Notes under the pieces: generated by a model | Told to the model about the DNA's origin: nothing | The model's input: only the letters and a program-made list of their open reading frames with translations | The model's database searches: none | Position numbers and translations under genes: made by a program | In this document: in pieces, positions 54,771 to 63,371 of the stretch | Numbering within the stretch: position 1 is the first letter of the stretch | How the letters are laid out: every line of letters begins with the position of its first letter | Assembly: GCA_002929135.1 (NCBI GenBank) | Contig: PESC01000004.1 | Coordinates: 1-63,388 of the forward strand | Source of the DNA: Methylomonas sp. | GTDB lineage: Bacteria; Pseudomonadota; Gammaproteobacteria; Methylococcales; Methylomonadaceae | Length of the DNA stretch: 63,388 nucleotides | Direction: 5' to 3'

Positions 54771-54986
54771 TTGTCCACATTTTTTGTGGATAAGTTTGTG
54801 GACAACGGTGGGATTCATAGGCTAAGTCGCTGGTTTTCAGGCACTGGACTTAACTTGGCAAAACATTGCGCAGCCTGGAATTTTTGCCGCTATGTCTTTG
54901 TTTTTTCTTTGAATGAACGGGTTGCTTCAATGCATTTTCAAGCATATCCCGACTTTGCCGGGTTTATCCCCAAAAGCTGTGGACAA
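54771..54986. other. Cluster of five DnaA-box-like 9-mers
   Basis: TTGTCCACA (54771-54779), TGTGGATAA (54785-54793, the exact complement of TTATCCACA), TGTGGACAA (54797-54805), TTATCCCCA (54964-54972) and TGTGGACAA (54978-54986). The stretch between them has a T-rich run (TTTGTTTTTTCTTTG). It lies in a gene-free region of about 1.08 kb (54150-55230), which otherwise holds only REP elements. Confidence 0.5.
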
Positions 54987-55068
54987 TGCTGTGATTATGT
55001 CGTGGTCAGATCGTGCAAGCCCTTGGTTTTTCGGGGCTAGCGGGTAGTGGTCATTATTTGGCCGCCCT

Positions 55069-55204
55069 CTCGTTCCCATGATCCACGTGGGAACGCAGAC
55101 CGGGCCATGCGAAGGCACAGAGCTTCTGCAACGGGACGATGCAATAGCTGCGTCTAACCACACTCAGGCTCGGTATGGGTTCCCACGCGGAGCGTGGGAA
55201 GCAG
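55069..55204. repeat. Composite REP element copy 3 (136 bp)
   Basis: The left hairpin is imperfect (CGTTCCCATGATCCACGTGGGAACG). The middle has ACGATGCAATAGCTGCGTC, and the right end has CTCGGTATGGGTTCCCACGC-GGA-GCGTGGGAAGCAG. It ends 27 bp before the stop of the PilP-like gene. Confidence 0.8.
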
Positions 55205-55230
55205 GGAGACCAAGGGGTGTACCAAGAACA

Positions 55231-55683
55231 TCAGCGCAGTACCCGGATAGATCCCAGCCAACCGGTTTCGACGGTGATGCTGAGACGGGTGATCTTGCTG
55301 ATGCGGATGGCGCTCTTGGGGCGGCTGGGGTCGATGTTGAATTCATCGCCCTCGCGCACCATGAAAGTGCCGACGCCGGTGATTTCCAGCAGGGCGATGA
55401 AATCGCCGGGATGCTTGCTCAGCAGGCCGCGCAACTTCATTTTCGGAACATCGGCGCTCTCCGGCGAAGGCACAAAACCGAAAGCACCCGCAGCACCAGA
55501 ACTGGCACCGATGGCTTCATACATCGCCTGACTGGGGGTAAACGGGTCGCGGGCGTGAACGACGGGCGGCCTGTAGGCGGCTGCCGTTGCGTAGTCGATT
55601 GCGGTTGGGGTTTCGGCAGAAGCCGCCGTCGCCAGCAGCAGCAAGCAACCCGCGCCCCAGTCTGTCCGGTAAGTTCTCTTCAT
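55231..55683 (-). CDS. PilP/GspC-like pilus assembly protein
   Basis: 150 residues with an N-terminal signal (GAGCLLLLATAASAE), a linker with ARDPFTPSQ, and a C-terminal beta domain (MKLRGLLSKHPGDFIALLE, then GTFMVREGDEF). RDPF followed by a small beta domain is the layout of PilP and GspC-type proteins, which link the inner-membrane platform to the secretin. It is the last gene of the pilus-like cluster, 3 bp after the GspF gene. No lipobox is obvious. Confidence 0.6.
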   Translation of the reverse strand: MKRTYRTDWGAGCLLLLATAASAETPTAIDYATAAAYRPPVVHARDPFTPSQAMYEAIGASSGAAGAFGFVPSPESADVPKMKLRGLLSKHPGDFIALLEITGVGTFMVREGDEFNIDPSRPKSAIRISKITRLSITVETGWLGSIRVLR

Positions 55684-55686
55684 AAA

Positions 55687-56910
55687 TTATCGCCCCGATA
55701 CCAAGGAAAACAGCGCCTGAAAAAAGGCGTAATAAACAAAACCCACCATGCTGCCTATGACCAGGATCATCACCGGCTCGATCAAAGCCGACAAGCGTTT
55801 GATGGCGATTTCCAGCAATTTCTCGTAATAAAACCCCAGCTCCTGCAACACGCCGTCGAGATTGCCGGTGCCCTCACCGACGGCGACCATCTGCACCACC
55901 AGGCGCGGCATTTTCTTGTGATCGATACTGCCTGCAATGTCGCGGCCTTCCAGTATCCGTGCCGATGCCTCGTGCAGCTTGTCGTGATACACCCGGTTAC
56001 CGATCAGGTTGGCGGTGATTTTCAGCGCATCGAACACCGTCACCCCGCTGCGCAGCAGAATCGACAAGGCCCAACTCATCTGCGCCATGGCCCCGGTGAT
56101 CAGCAGATCGCCGATCACCGGCAGCCTGAGCAGGCCGTGATCGATGGCCAAACGACCGCGCCGGGTCTGGTACAGCACGATGACGGCCACTATCAGCGCC
56201 GCGACGATGCCGACGATCAACGGCCCGTGGGCGCGGATGCTGTCGGAGATGTCGATCAGCGCCTGGGTGGACGGCGGCAGCCCCCGACCCTTGCCGGACA
56301 GAAATTTGGCAAACTTGGGGATGATCTGCACCACCATGAAAGTGCCGACGCCAAGCGCCGCCACCACCACGATGGCCGGATAAATCATGGCGTTGATCAT
56401 CTGCGCCCGCAGCGTCGCCTTCTTGTCGAGATGAGTTGCCAGTCTGTCCATGATGGCGTCGAGGTCGCCGGTCGTTTCACCGGCCACCGTCAGATTCACC
56501 GCCATGGCGGGAAACACTGCCGGATGTTTGGCCATGGCCGCCGACAAGGACTGACCGGCCTGAATGTCTTTCAGCATCAGCCGTATGGTCAGATTCAGAC
56601 GCGGGTCGGTCAGTTGCGCCTGCGCCAGCGTCAGCGCTTGTGTCACCGGCAGACCGGCACGCAGCATGAAGGCCATCTGACGGAAGAAGAAAATCCGCGC
56701 CGATTTCGACGGCGAGCGCTGCGAGGCCAGCCAGTCGGCAAAATTGGCCTGACCGAGAAAGCCGTCAGCCGTCCGCCCCGGCTTCAACTCCAGCAGGCGC
56801 AAGCCGCGCTGACGGATGAGCAGCATGGCCGCCGCGCTGTCGTCGGCCTGAATCTGGCCCACCACTTCTTCGCCACGGACATCGAGTGCGATGTAGGAAA
56901 ACTGCGCCAT
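55687..56910 (-). CDS. GspF/PilC-family inner-membrane platform protein
   Basis: 407 residues with two T2SF domains (about 65-190 and 270-395), each starting with an FFRQMAFMLRAGLPVTQAL-like or ALSILLRSGVTVFDALK-like helix, plus three membrane segments (around 165-190, 215-240, 375-400). It ends in FYYAFFQALF-type sequence. It anchors the assembly ATPase in type IV pili and type II secretion. It starts 1 bp after the ATPase gene ends. Confidence 0.9.
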   Translation of the reverse strand: MAQFSYIALDVRGEEVVGQIQADDSAAAMLLIRQRGLRLLELKPGRTADGFLGQANFADWLASQRSPSKSARIFFFRQMAFMLRAGLPVTQALTLAQAQLTDPRLNLTIRLMLKDIQAGQSLSAAMAKHPAVFPAMAVNLTVAGETTGDLDAIMDRLATHLDKKATLRAQMINAMIYPAIVVVAALGVGTFMVVQIIPKFAKFLSGKGRGLPPSTQALIDISDSIRAHGPLIVGIVAALIVAVIVLYQTRRGRLAIDHGLLRLPVIGDLLITGAMAQMSWALSILLRSGVTVFDALKITANLIGNRVYHDKLHEASARILEGRDIAGSIDHKKMPRLVVQMVAVGEGTGNLDGVLQELGFYYEKLLEIAIKRLSALIEPVMILVIGSMVGFVYYAFFQALFSLVSGR

Positions 56911-56911
56911 G

Positions 56912-58567
56912 TCAGCTCAAAGCCAGCAAGTCCCGGGTTTTGTGCAAAGCCACGTCGCGCAGCTCGTCCAGCGTCGTCAGCCCCAGACGCACTTTTTCGC
57001 TGCCGTCTTCCCACATGAACTTCAAGCGCTCGCCCGCCGCCGCTTCCAGGGTTTCCTCGTCGGCACCGCGCGCCACTAGCCGCGCCAGCCGTTCGTCAAA
57101 CCACAGCGTTTCGAACAAGCCCAGACGGCCACGAAAACCCGTGCCCTGACACAAGGCGCAGCCAGCGGCTTCGAAAATATCGAAACATTCACCATCGTGG
57201 CCACCCAGCAACTGCACCTCCTCTGCGCTGGCAGGGCGCGGCCTGCGACAATTCAGGCACAGCCGCCGCACCAGGCGCTGGGCGATCACCGCCGCCATGG
57301 TCGAGCCGATCAGAAACGGCTCGCAGCCGATGTCGATCAACCGGGTCACGGCGCTGACCGCATTGTTGGTGTGCAGTGTCGAAAATACCAGATGCCCGGT
57401 CATCGCCGCTTTCACCGCCACGTCGGCGGTTTCGTGGTCGCGGATTTCACCCACCATCAGCACATCGGGGTCGTGACGCAGAAACGAACGCAAGGCTTCG
57501 GCAAAGCTGATTTTTGGCCCGGTCTGCACCTGCGACACGCCGTCAATGACGTATTCGATCGGGTTTTCCACCGTCATGATGTTGATCTCGGGGCGGTTGA
57601 TCTCCTGCAAGGCCGCAAACAGCGTCGTCGATTTGCCGCTACCGGTCGGCCCGGTCAGCAGCACCATGCCGTAGGGTTGGTGGATGGCCCGGCGGAAGCG
57701 ATGCAAATCGTCGTTCAACATGCCCAGCTCGCTCAAGGTCAGGCCGTGGGCTTCCTGGCCCAGCAAACGCATGGTGATGCGCTCGCCCAGCCGGGTGGGC
57801 GCGGTGGCAACGCGAATGTTGAAGGTTCGGTCGATCGGCGGCGGCAGGGGATAACTGAAACCACCGTCCTGCGGCTGGCGCTGTTCGGCAATGTCCAGCC
57901 CGGCCAACACCTTGACCCGCGACACTAGCGCCATGGCCGCCAGCGCCGGTGCTGCCACCGGAAAATCGCGCAGCCTGCCATCAATGCGCAAACGCACCCG
58001 CAGGCCGCTGGCCTCGGTCGACAAATGGATGTCCGACGCCCGGTGCAGATAGGCTTCGCGAATCACAGTGTCCAGCAGCAGCACCAGATCGGTCTCGGTT
58101 TCCGCCGATGCCGTTGGCGCATTCAGGATGCTGCTCTTGCCCGCCATGACCTGTGACACTTTCAGTTGCAGCGCCGCCGGGTCGGCCATGGCCAGCGGCA
58201 GAGCGGTGCCGAGCAAACGCTGCACCGTATCGATAGTGCCACGATCGGTGGGGTCGGCCACCACCAGCCAGGTGGCAGCGCCGCCGTCCAGCGGCAGCAA
58301 CGGTTTGCGCTGCACCAGACTGGGCGGCATTTTCTTCAGCAACACGGCATTGACCGTCATGCCGTGCAAATCCAGATACGGCAGGCCTTGCTGTTCCGCC
58401 AGCGCCCGGTACAGCGCCGACAGCGGAAAACGATAATGCGCCTGCACCATGCCCAGCAGCGGCAACCGCAACCGCCGCGCCTCCAGCCGCAGACGCTCCA
58501 GCAGCGCCGCATCGATCAGCCCGCTACGCAGGCCGACGTCGATCAGATGTTCGTCATTCAGTGCCAT
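56912..58567 (-). CDS. GspE/PilB-family assembly ATPase
   Basis: 551 residues. The N-terminal MshEN-like domain covers about 1-150. The ATPase domain has Walker A GPTGSGKST (about 306-314), the Asp box (MTVENPIEYVIDGVSQVQ), Walker B (DPDVLMVGEIRD), a His box (MTGHLVFSTLHTN), and a four-Cys zinc site (CLNC, later CALC). It powers pilin or pseudopilin assembly. It is most like extension ATPases of pilus or T2SS systems. It begins just after three tandem REP elements. Confidence 0.92.
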   Translation of the reverse strand: MALNDEHLIDVGLRSGLIDAALLERLRLEARRLRLPLLGMVQAHYRFPLSALYRALAEQQGLPYLDLHGMTVNAVLLKKMPPSLVQRKPLLPLDGGAATWLVVADPTDRGTIDTVQRLLGTALPLAMADPAALQLKVSQVMAGKSSILNAPTASAETETDLVLLLDTVIREAYLHRASDIHLSTEASGLRVRLRIDGRLRDFPVAAPALAAMALVSRVKVLAGLDIAEQRQPQDGGFSYPLPPPIDRTFNIRVATAPTRLGERITMRLLGQEAHGLTLSELGMLNDDLHRFRRAIHQPYGMVLLTGPTGSGKSTTLFAALQEINRPEINIMTVENPIEYVIDGVSQVQTGPKISFAEALRSFLRHDPDVLMVGEIRDHETADVAVKAAMTGHLVFSTLHTNNAVSAVTRLIDIGCEPFLIGSTMAAVIAQRLVRRLCLNCRRPRPASAEEVQLLGGHDGECFDIFEAAGCALCQGTGFRGRLGLFETLWFDERLARLVARGADEETLEAAAGERLKFMWEDGSEKVRLGLTTLDELRDVALHKTRDLLALS

Positions 58568-58650
58568 GGTTCAGTGCCTGATGTAAATGGTGCCCGGTAT
58601 GGGTTTGTTTGCTGCGCGTGGAAACCAGGCCGGCAGAATGCAAGCCCCCC

Positions 58651-59170
58651 CTCATTCCCACGCTCCGCATGGGAATGCAGACCGGGCCATACGGTGGCAC
58701 GAGGCCTCCAGGCGGGCAGCGGGATGATGCGATAGCGGCGTCTAACCATACTCAGGCTCGGTATGGGTTCCCACGCGGAGCGTGGGAACCAGGATGGAGC
58801 GCTGTGCGTGGAAACCAGGTCGGCAGAATGCAAGCCCCCCTCATTCCCACGCTCCGCGTGGGAATGCAGACCGGGCCATGTGGTGGCACGAGGCCTCCAG
58901 GCGAACAGCGGGATGATGCGATAGCGGCGTCTAACCATGCTCAGGCTCGGTATGGGTTCCCACGCGGAGCGTGGGAACCAGGATGGAGCGCTGTGCGTGG
59001 AAACCAGGCCGGCAGAATGCAAGCACCCCTCGTTCCCACGCTCCGCGTGGGAATGCAGACCGGGCCATGCGGTGGCACGAGGCCTCCAGGCGGGCAGCAG
59101 GACAATGCAATAGCGGCGTCTAACCATGTTCAGGCTCGGTATGGGTTCCCACGCGGAGCGTGGGAACCAG
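58651..59170. repeat. Three composite REP elements in 189-bp tandem array
   Basis: Copies of the 142-bp element occupy 58651-58792, 58840-58981 and 59029-59170, starting exactly 189 bp apart. The linkers between them are also conserved (GATGGAGCGCTGTGCGTGG, then AAACCAGG and CGGCAGAATGCAAG). The left hairpin of the first copy is imperfect. Further REP-like halves follow to 59240. No gene lies in 58568-59284. Confidence 0.9.
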
Positions 59171-59284
59171 AGGGGTGGGGATTGCCGCGCAGAGCGTGGG
59201 AACCAGGGGGGATGCCACACGGAGCGGGGGAACCAGAACACCAGGGCGACCAGAATAAAAACATCGACAGGCCTGCATCATGAC

Positions 59285-60001
59285 CTACAGCGCCAGCACC
59301 AGTTCGGCTACCAGCACCTGCGGGTAGCCTGGCGGCGCCAGTGTTGGCATACGTTCCACCGTCATCCGCAGAACCGTCACCGGAAATGGCAGATGATCCA
59401 GACCATAAATGAACTGGCGCAGCGACTCGTAAGACGCCTCCAGCTCCAGGCGCTGCATGGGCCGGTAGAACACCGTGCCGGGCGACATGCGGGCAATCCA
59501 GCTGGCCGTTGGCGGCTGAATCAGCGCGGAATTGGCGGTGGGCGCCGTCGGTGTGGTGGTGGCAGCAGCGCCCTTGCGCTTCTTTTTCGAAACCGCTGGC
59601 GTCGGCGCAGCCGCCTGGCCGTCCGGCTTCATCGTCTCGTTGCTGCGGACATGTATCTGGTGCAGACGGGCCAGTTGCGAGATAGCCACGCGTAGTTCCA
59701 GTGAATCTGGCGGTGCCAGGCCTTGCAGTATCGATTCGGCCTGAGTCTTGACCGCCGCCATTTCGTGTTCCTGCTCATCGAGCTGATGCGTCAGTTTGTC
59801 GATGTCTTCGCTGGGTTCTTCCGGTATCGTCGTGGTTTGCAGGCGCAACTGGGTCGCCTCGGTGGCTTGCGTCAGTTCGGCGATGTGTTTATTGGCGGGC
59901 ATGTAGCGCAAGCTGACGTAGCCACCCAGCACGGCAGCGGCAATCGTCAGCGCCAGCAGGGCTTGTTCCCGGTTTTTCAACTGCGATAGTTTCAATGCCA
60001 T
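59285..60001 (-). CDS. PilO/GspM-like protein
   Basis: 238 residues: a short cytoplasmic start, one membrane helix (ALLALTIAAAVLGGYVSL), a coiled coil (about 35-95, LTHQLDEQEHEMAAVKTQ), a Pro/Ala/Lys-rich linker with SKKKRKG, and a C-terminal ferredoxin-like domain (YESLRQFIYGLDHLPFPVTVLR). This is the layout of PilO/GspM, which pairs with PilN/GspL. It overlaps the preceding gene by 10 bp, so the two are coupled. Confidence 0.75.
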   Translation of the reverse strand: MALKLSQLKNREQALLALTIAAAVLGGYVSLRYMPANKHIAELTQATEATQLRLQTTTIPEEPSEDIDKLTHQLDEQEHEMAAVKTQAESILQGLAPPDSLELRVAISQLARLHQIHVRSNETMKPDGQAAAPTPAVSKKKRKGAAATTTPTAPTANSALIQPPTASWIARMSPGTVFYRPMQRLELEASYESLRQFIYGLDHLPFPVTVLRMTVERMPTLAPPGYPQVLVAELVLAL

Positions 60002-61797
60002 GTCACGGTTTGTGGTTGTTGTGCGCTGGTTTCGGCGGTCATCAACCGCACCAGGCGCAAGGTTATGGTAAAGCCGTTGTGGTTGAGCGGGCCTTTACCG
60101 ATGATGACTTGCGGATCACGAATGTCGAGCGCCAGCCCTTGTGCCGCCTGCGCCATGCGCTGGACAAAGGTTTGCGCCGCCGTTTCGTTGACAGCCCACG
60201 CCTCCAGGCGGAAATGCTCGACCTCCAGCCGGTTGTCCGGTGGCGGCGCATTGGGCAGCGGTGGCGTCGGCGGCGCAGGCGGAGCGACTTTAACGACCCG
60301 CTCCGGCTCGTCGATGGCAATCATCACCACCTCATCGCTTATCACCCCTTGCAACATGTCCAGCACCTGCTTCACCAGCGTCACCCGCGCCGGTACGGCG
60401 TTGCTGTAGAAGTCCAGCGTCGCCTCGAAGCGGATCTGATCGGCCTTTTGCTGGGCCAGCGCCTGCTTGCGCTGGTTGACCAGCTCGATCTGGGCATTGA
60501 TGCGGCGGCTGGCTTCCTCGATGACCGCCCATTTTTTATCGACCTCGTGCTTGACGCCTTCGATATGGTTCCGCCGAATCAGCAGCGAGGCTTCGACACC
60601 GACGACCAGCACCAGCAGCACAGCCAGCAACACAGCCGCGCGAACCTCCACCCGCTGCCACAGCGGCGGCAGCGGCCCACCCTCGCGCACGCCGACACAA
60701 CGCTCGGCTTCGGCCAGCCCCAGCGCATGACGCGCCACCCCCGCCATGCCTGGCGTCAACCCGCCGTCGATCAAAGCATCATCGACGACGCGCACTTCGA
60801 CGGCCAGCAGGGTATGCAGCTTGTCGGCCAGTTCGGCCGCCTGACCATCCCGTGCCGCCAGCCACAGCGGATCGGACGGCAACAGACGCAGGGCGTGGTA
60901 AATCTCCAGGCAAATGTCCAGTGCTGGCTTGCCGGGGTTCATGTACGGATACAGCACGCTGACCTGGCCAGCACTCAGACGGCTGGCGAACGCCTGCCCC
61001 GGCAGCGCTTCCAGCATCACCGCATTGTGGCTGTCTTCGGGCAACAGCGCGGCGGCGCAACCGGCCAACGGATACATCGCCCGCAGCTTGAGGCCGTGCT
61101 TGCCGACCAGCGCCGACCAGCGTTGCAGCAGACCGGCATTGACGCACGACACCAGCCAGCGATGGTTGCCAGGCATGTCATCCACCGCCGCCAGCGGCGC
61201 CCAGCCGCATTCGATGCCCTGGTCGTCGGCACGCAGCCAGTCCTGGCCGGTCAGGCACTGGTTTAACTGGCTGCGCTTGATATAGCCCAGCTCCTCCGCC
61301 AGATCGCCAAAGCGACGGAACGAAAATTTGTCCTGCATGGCCAGGCCACCGGCGGCGTTGGGGCGGCCTTGCTGCAAATCCATCACGGCCTGCGCCTGCT
61401 GCTCGGTCATGTAACCCCGCCCCACCAGCAAATGCCCTACCGACCAGCGCATGGTGTGCTGCAACAGCAACGGCTCGACCTCCCAACGCACCAGCTCCAG
61501 CATCTGCGCCAGTGGCCTGGGCTTTTTCGGATTGACCGGCAACTCCAGCAGCATCGTCATTACTGCGGGCGACAACAGAATCACCGGCCCGCCACCGGCC
61601 CAGCCACCTGCCTTGAGCTGATCCAGCACATCGGCCAGCGCCTGAGCCATGTCCACCTGCTCGACCCGTGCCTGCTGCCCCAGCCGCCATTGCTGACCGT
61701 CGCGCACCAGCACCGCACCGCGCAGCGAAAAACCGTCGGTCTCGCAGACCAGCAGATGGGCGGGTTGGGAAAATCGCAGGAATCGTTCAAGGTTCAT
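59992..61797 (-). CDS. PilM-PilN/GspL-like fused assembly protein
   Basis: 601 residues. The first half is soluble (LLVCETDGFSLRGAVLVRDG, VILLSPAVMTMLLELP) and compatible with the actin-like PilM/GspL cytoplasmic domain, although with an unusual inserted middle. A single membrane helix follows near residue 425-450 (AAVLLAVLLVLVVGVEASLL), then a coiled coil and a periplasmic ferredoxin-like domain as in PilN. The start at 61797 (MNLERFLRFSQPAHLL) is chosen; the open frame upstream is REP-derived. It is probably a PilM+PilN equivalent in one chain. Confidence 0.65.
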   Translation of the reverse strand: MNLERFLRFSQPAHLLVCETDGFSLRGAVLVRDGQQWRLGQQARVEQVDMAQALADVLDQLKAGGWAGGGPVILLSPAVMTMLLELPVNPKKPRPLAQMLELVRWEVEPLLLQHTMRWSVGHLLVGRGYMTEQQAQAVMDLQQGRPNAAGGLAMQDKFSFRRFGDLAEELGYIKRSQLNQCLTGQDWLRADDQGIECGWAPLAAVDDMPGNHRWLVSCVNAGLLQRWSALVGKHGLKLRAMYPLAGCAAALLPEDSHNAVMLEALPGQAFASRLSAGQVSVLYPYMNPGKPALDICLEIYHALRLLPSDPLWLAARDGQAAELADKLHTLLAVEVRVVDDALIDGGLTPGMAGVARHALGLAEAERCVGVREGGPLPPLWQRVEVRAAVLLAVLLVLVVGVEASLLIRRNHIEGVKHEVDKKWAVIEEASRRINAQIELVNQRKQALAQQKADQIRFEATLDFYSNAVPARVTLVKQVLDMLQGVISDEVVMIAIDEPERVVKVAPPAPPTPPLPNAPPPDNRLEVEHFRLEAWAVNETAAQTFVQRMAQAAQGLALDIRDPQVIIGKGPLNHNGFTITLRLVRLMTAETSAQQPQTVTWH

Positions 61798-61875
61798 GAG
61801 TAGCAGAATGTGCGGGGTTATTGGTGGGTAATGGGAGCGTCGCAGGGATCGGGGCAAGCCGCGCAACCCCTCGTC

Positions 61876-62018
61876 CTCGTTCCCACGCTCCGCGTGGGAA
61901 TGCAGACTGGGCCATGTGCAGGCACAAAGCTTCCACAGCAGGCAGCGGTACGAAGCAATTGCGGCGACTAACCATGTCCAGGCTCGGTATGGATTCCCAC
62001 GCGGAGCGTGGGAACCAG
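61876..62018. repeat. Composite REP element copy 7 (143 bp)
   Basis: The left hairpin is CTCGTTCCCACGC-TCC-GCGTGGGAATGCAG. The middle includes CGAAGCAATTGCGGCGACTAA, slightly diverged, and the right end is TATGGATTCCCACGC-GGA-GCGTGGGAACCAG. Confidence 0.85.
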
Positions 62019-62055
62019 AGCGCGCGGGCAGCACCGTCGCAAGCCATGAGCCACC

Positions 62056-62093
62056 CTCGTTCCCACGCTCCGCGTGGGAATGCAGACCGGGCG
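62056..62093. repeat. Half copy of the composite REP element
   Basis: Only the left hairpin and GCAGACCGGGC are present (CTCGTTCCCACGC-TCC-GCGTGGGAATGCAG). It then runs into the 3' end of the prepilin gene region, 23 bp before that gene's stop. Confidence 0.8.
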
Positions 62094-62115
62094 CTTCGAT
62101 GGCAGGTGAGCAGGC

Positions 62116-63252
62116 TCACTGTATGATCCAGTCCAGACTAAGGCTCAGGATTTGGCGCGGCACGACGGCAACACTGCGGACGCTGGACAAGCCGGGTACA
62201 CCGTTACCCGCATCACAATCGCCATCGAACACCACAAAATCGTCGGGATCGGCGGGTGGCACGTCGTTACACACCACCGCATAGCCCCGAATACCCATTG
62301 GCAAACTAGGCGGGTTGTCCAGGCGAAACGTCTCGGTTCTGCGGTTATTGCCCGGCAGGACCGAATCAGCTGCCAGCGTCAGGTAATCATTGCTGCCATC
62401 GTCGGCGTCGAAGTAATCGGTCAGGTCGGAACGATAAAGCCGCAGCCGCAGATTCACCGCAGTTGCCGGTCTGGCGTCGGACGTGTGCTGATTGATAAAG
62501 GTCACCCCCACCGCTGCGGGCAATTGCACTTGCCAGTCGGCAGGGATTATCAAGGGTATCGGCCTGTCCACTGCGGCTGCCGCATCCATATCGCCCGGTG
62601 GATAGCGTTCCGTGCCGTCAAAGCCCAAACTTTGCAGCCGCACAATGGCGAACGGATTTGTCGCTGCAGGCGTAGCCAGACTGTCATCGGCAACATAAAG
62701 ACGCCAAATCCAGCCCGAGTTGGCCGCATCGTCAGCCGCCGTATCATCCCGGTTGCCATAGCCATCGCGAAAGCGCAGTGCCCCACCAATTTCCGGCAAC
62801 ACCTGAAGATACGGCCCGCGCCAGCCAAAACCGATGCCGGATGATGGATCGTGCGTCCACACGGGCAAAGCCGCAGCCGGATCGCCACAATCGAGGCGCT
62901 CCAGCAACTCCCGCAAACACCCCGGCAACCGCCCCATATCTGCCACAAAGCCGCTAATTTCCGGCGCACCGTTCACCGTGCGGGTGGGGTCGCCGACGAT
63001 CGCTTTGCGGATGAGTTCCATGCGGCGCTTGGTTTCGTCGTATTTGGCCTGGGTTTCCACGCCCTCGGTCAGCATCAGCCCGGTCGACGCCACCAGCGCC
63101 ATCAGGAAAATCACCAGCAACATTTCCAGCAGGGTAAAGCCATGGGCAGTGCGCCACGCGGACGGTGCCGACGCAAGCGATGAGCCACCCTCGTTCCCAC
63201 GCTCCCGCGTGGGAATGCAGACCGGGCCATGTGATGGCCACAGGGCTTCCAT
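62116..63252 (-). CDS. Prepilin-type protein with REP-derived N-terminus
   Basis: About 378 residues from the ATG at 63252. A type IV prepilin cleavage motif is clear: Gly38-Phe39-TLLE43 (HGFTLLEMLLVIFLMALVAS), with Glu at +5 and a hydrophobic helix after it. The remainder is a large, beta-rich soluble domain with four or more Cys, much bigger than a GspG pseudopilin. The first 25 or so residues (GPVCIPTRERGNEGG and before) are translated from a REP element, and no ATG, GTG or TTG in frame lies closer to the cleavage site. The true start is uncertain. It is the first gene of the pilus-like cluster in this window. Confidence 0.7.
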   Translation of the reverse strand: MEALWPSHGPVCIPTRERGNEGGSSLASAPSAWRTAHGFTLLEMLLVIFLMALVASTGLMLTEGVETQAKYDETKRRMELIRKAIVGDPTRTVNGAPEISGFVADMGRLPGCLRELLERLDCGDPAAALPVWTHDPSSGIGFGWRGPYLQVLPEIGGALRFRDGYGNRDDTAADDAANSGWIWRLYVADDSLATPAATNPFAIVRLQSLGFDGTERYPPGDMDAAAAVDRPIPLIIPADWQVQLPAAVGVTFINQHTSDARPATAVNLRLRLYRSDLTDYFDADDGSNDYLTLAADSVLPGNNRRTETFRLDNPPSLPMGIRGYAVVCNDVPPADPDDFVVFDGDCDAGNGVPGLSSVRSVAVVPRQILSLSLDWIIQ

Positions 63253-63334
63253 GGCGGGCAGCGAAACGATGTGATAGCGGCGTCTAACCATGCTCAGGCT
63301 CGGTATGGATTCCTTTGCTGCGCGTGGGAACCAG
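63190..63334. repeat. Composite REP element copy 8 (145 bp)
   Basis: The left hairpin is CTCGTTCCCACGC-TCCC-GCGTGGGAATG, with one extra base in the loop. The middle has ACGATGTGATAGCGGCGTC, and the right end is CTTTGCTGCGCGTGGGAACCAG. It overlaps the first codons of the prepilin reading frame. Confidence 0.85.
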
Positions 63335-63371
63335 AAGGTGCAAGCAGCGCCGACGCTAGCAGTGAACCACC

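Noticed and set aside
55078-57018. Plus-strand 646-codon open frame opposite the pilus genes
   Set aside because: It covers a REP element and the antisense of the PilP- and GspF-like genes, and is rich in His/Arg/Gln as typical for antisense reading.
58558-59283. Long open frames on both strands over the tandem REP block
   Set aside because: Repeats of 189 bp (63 codons) keep any open frame open, giving repeated SHAERGNEG-type peptides. No start site or family supports a protein.
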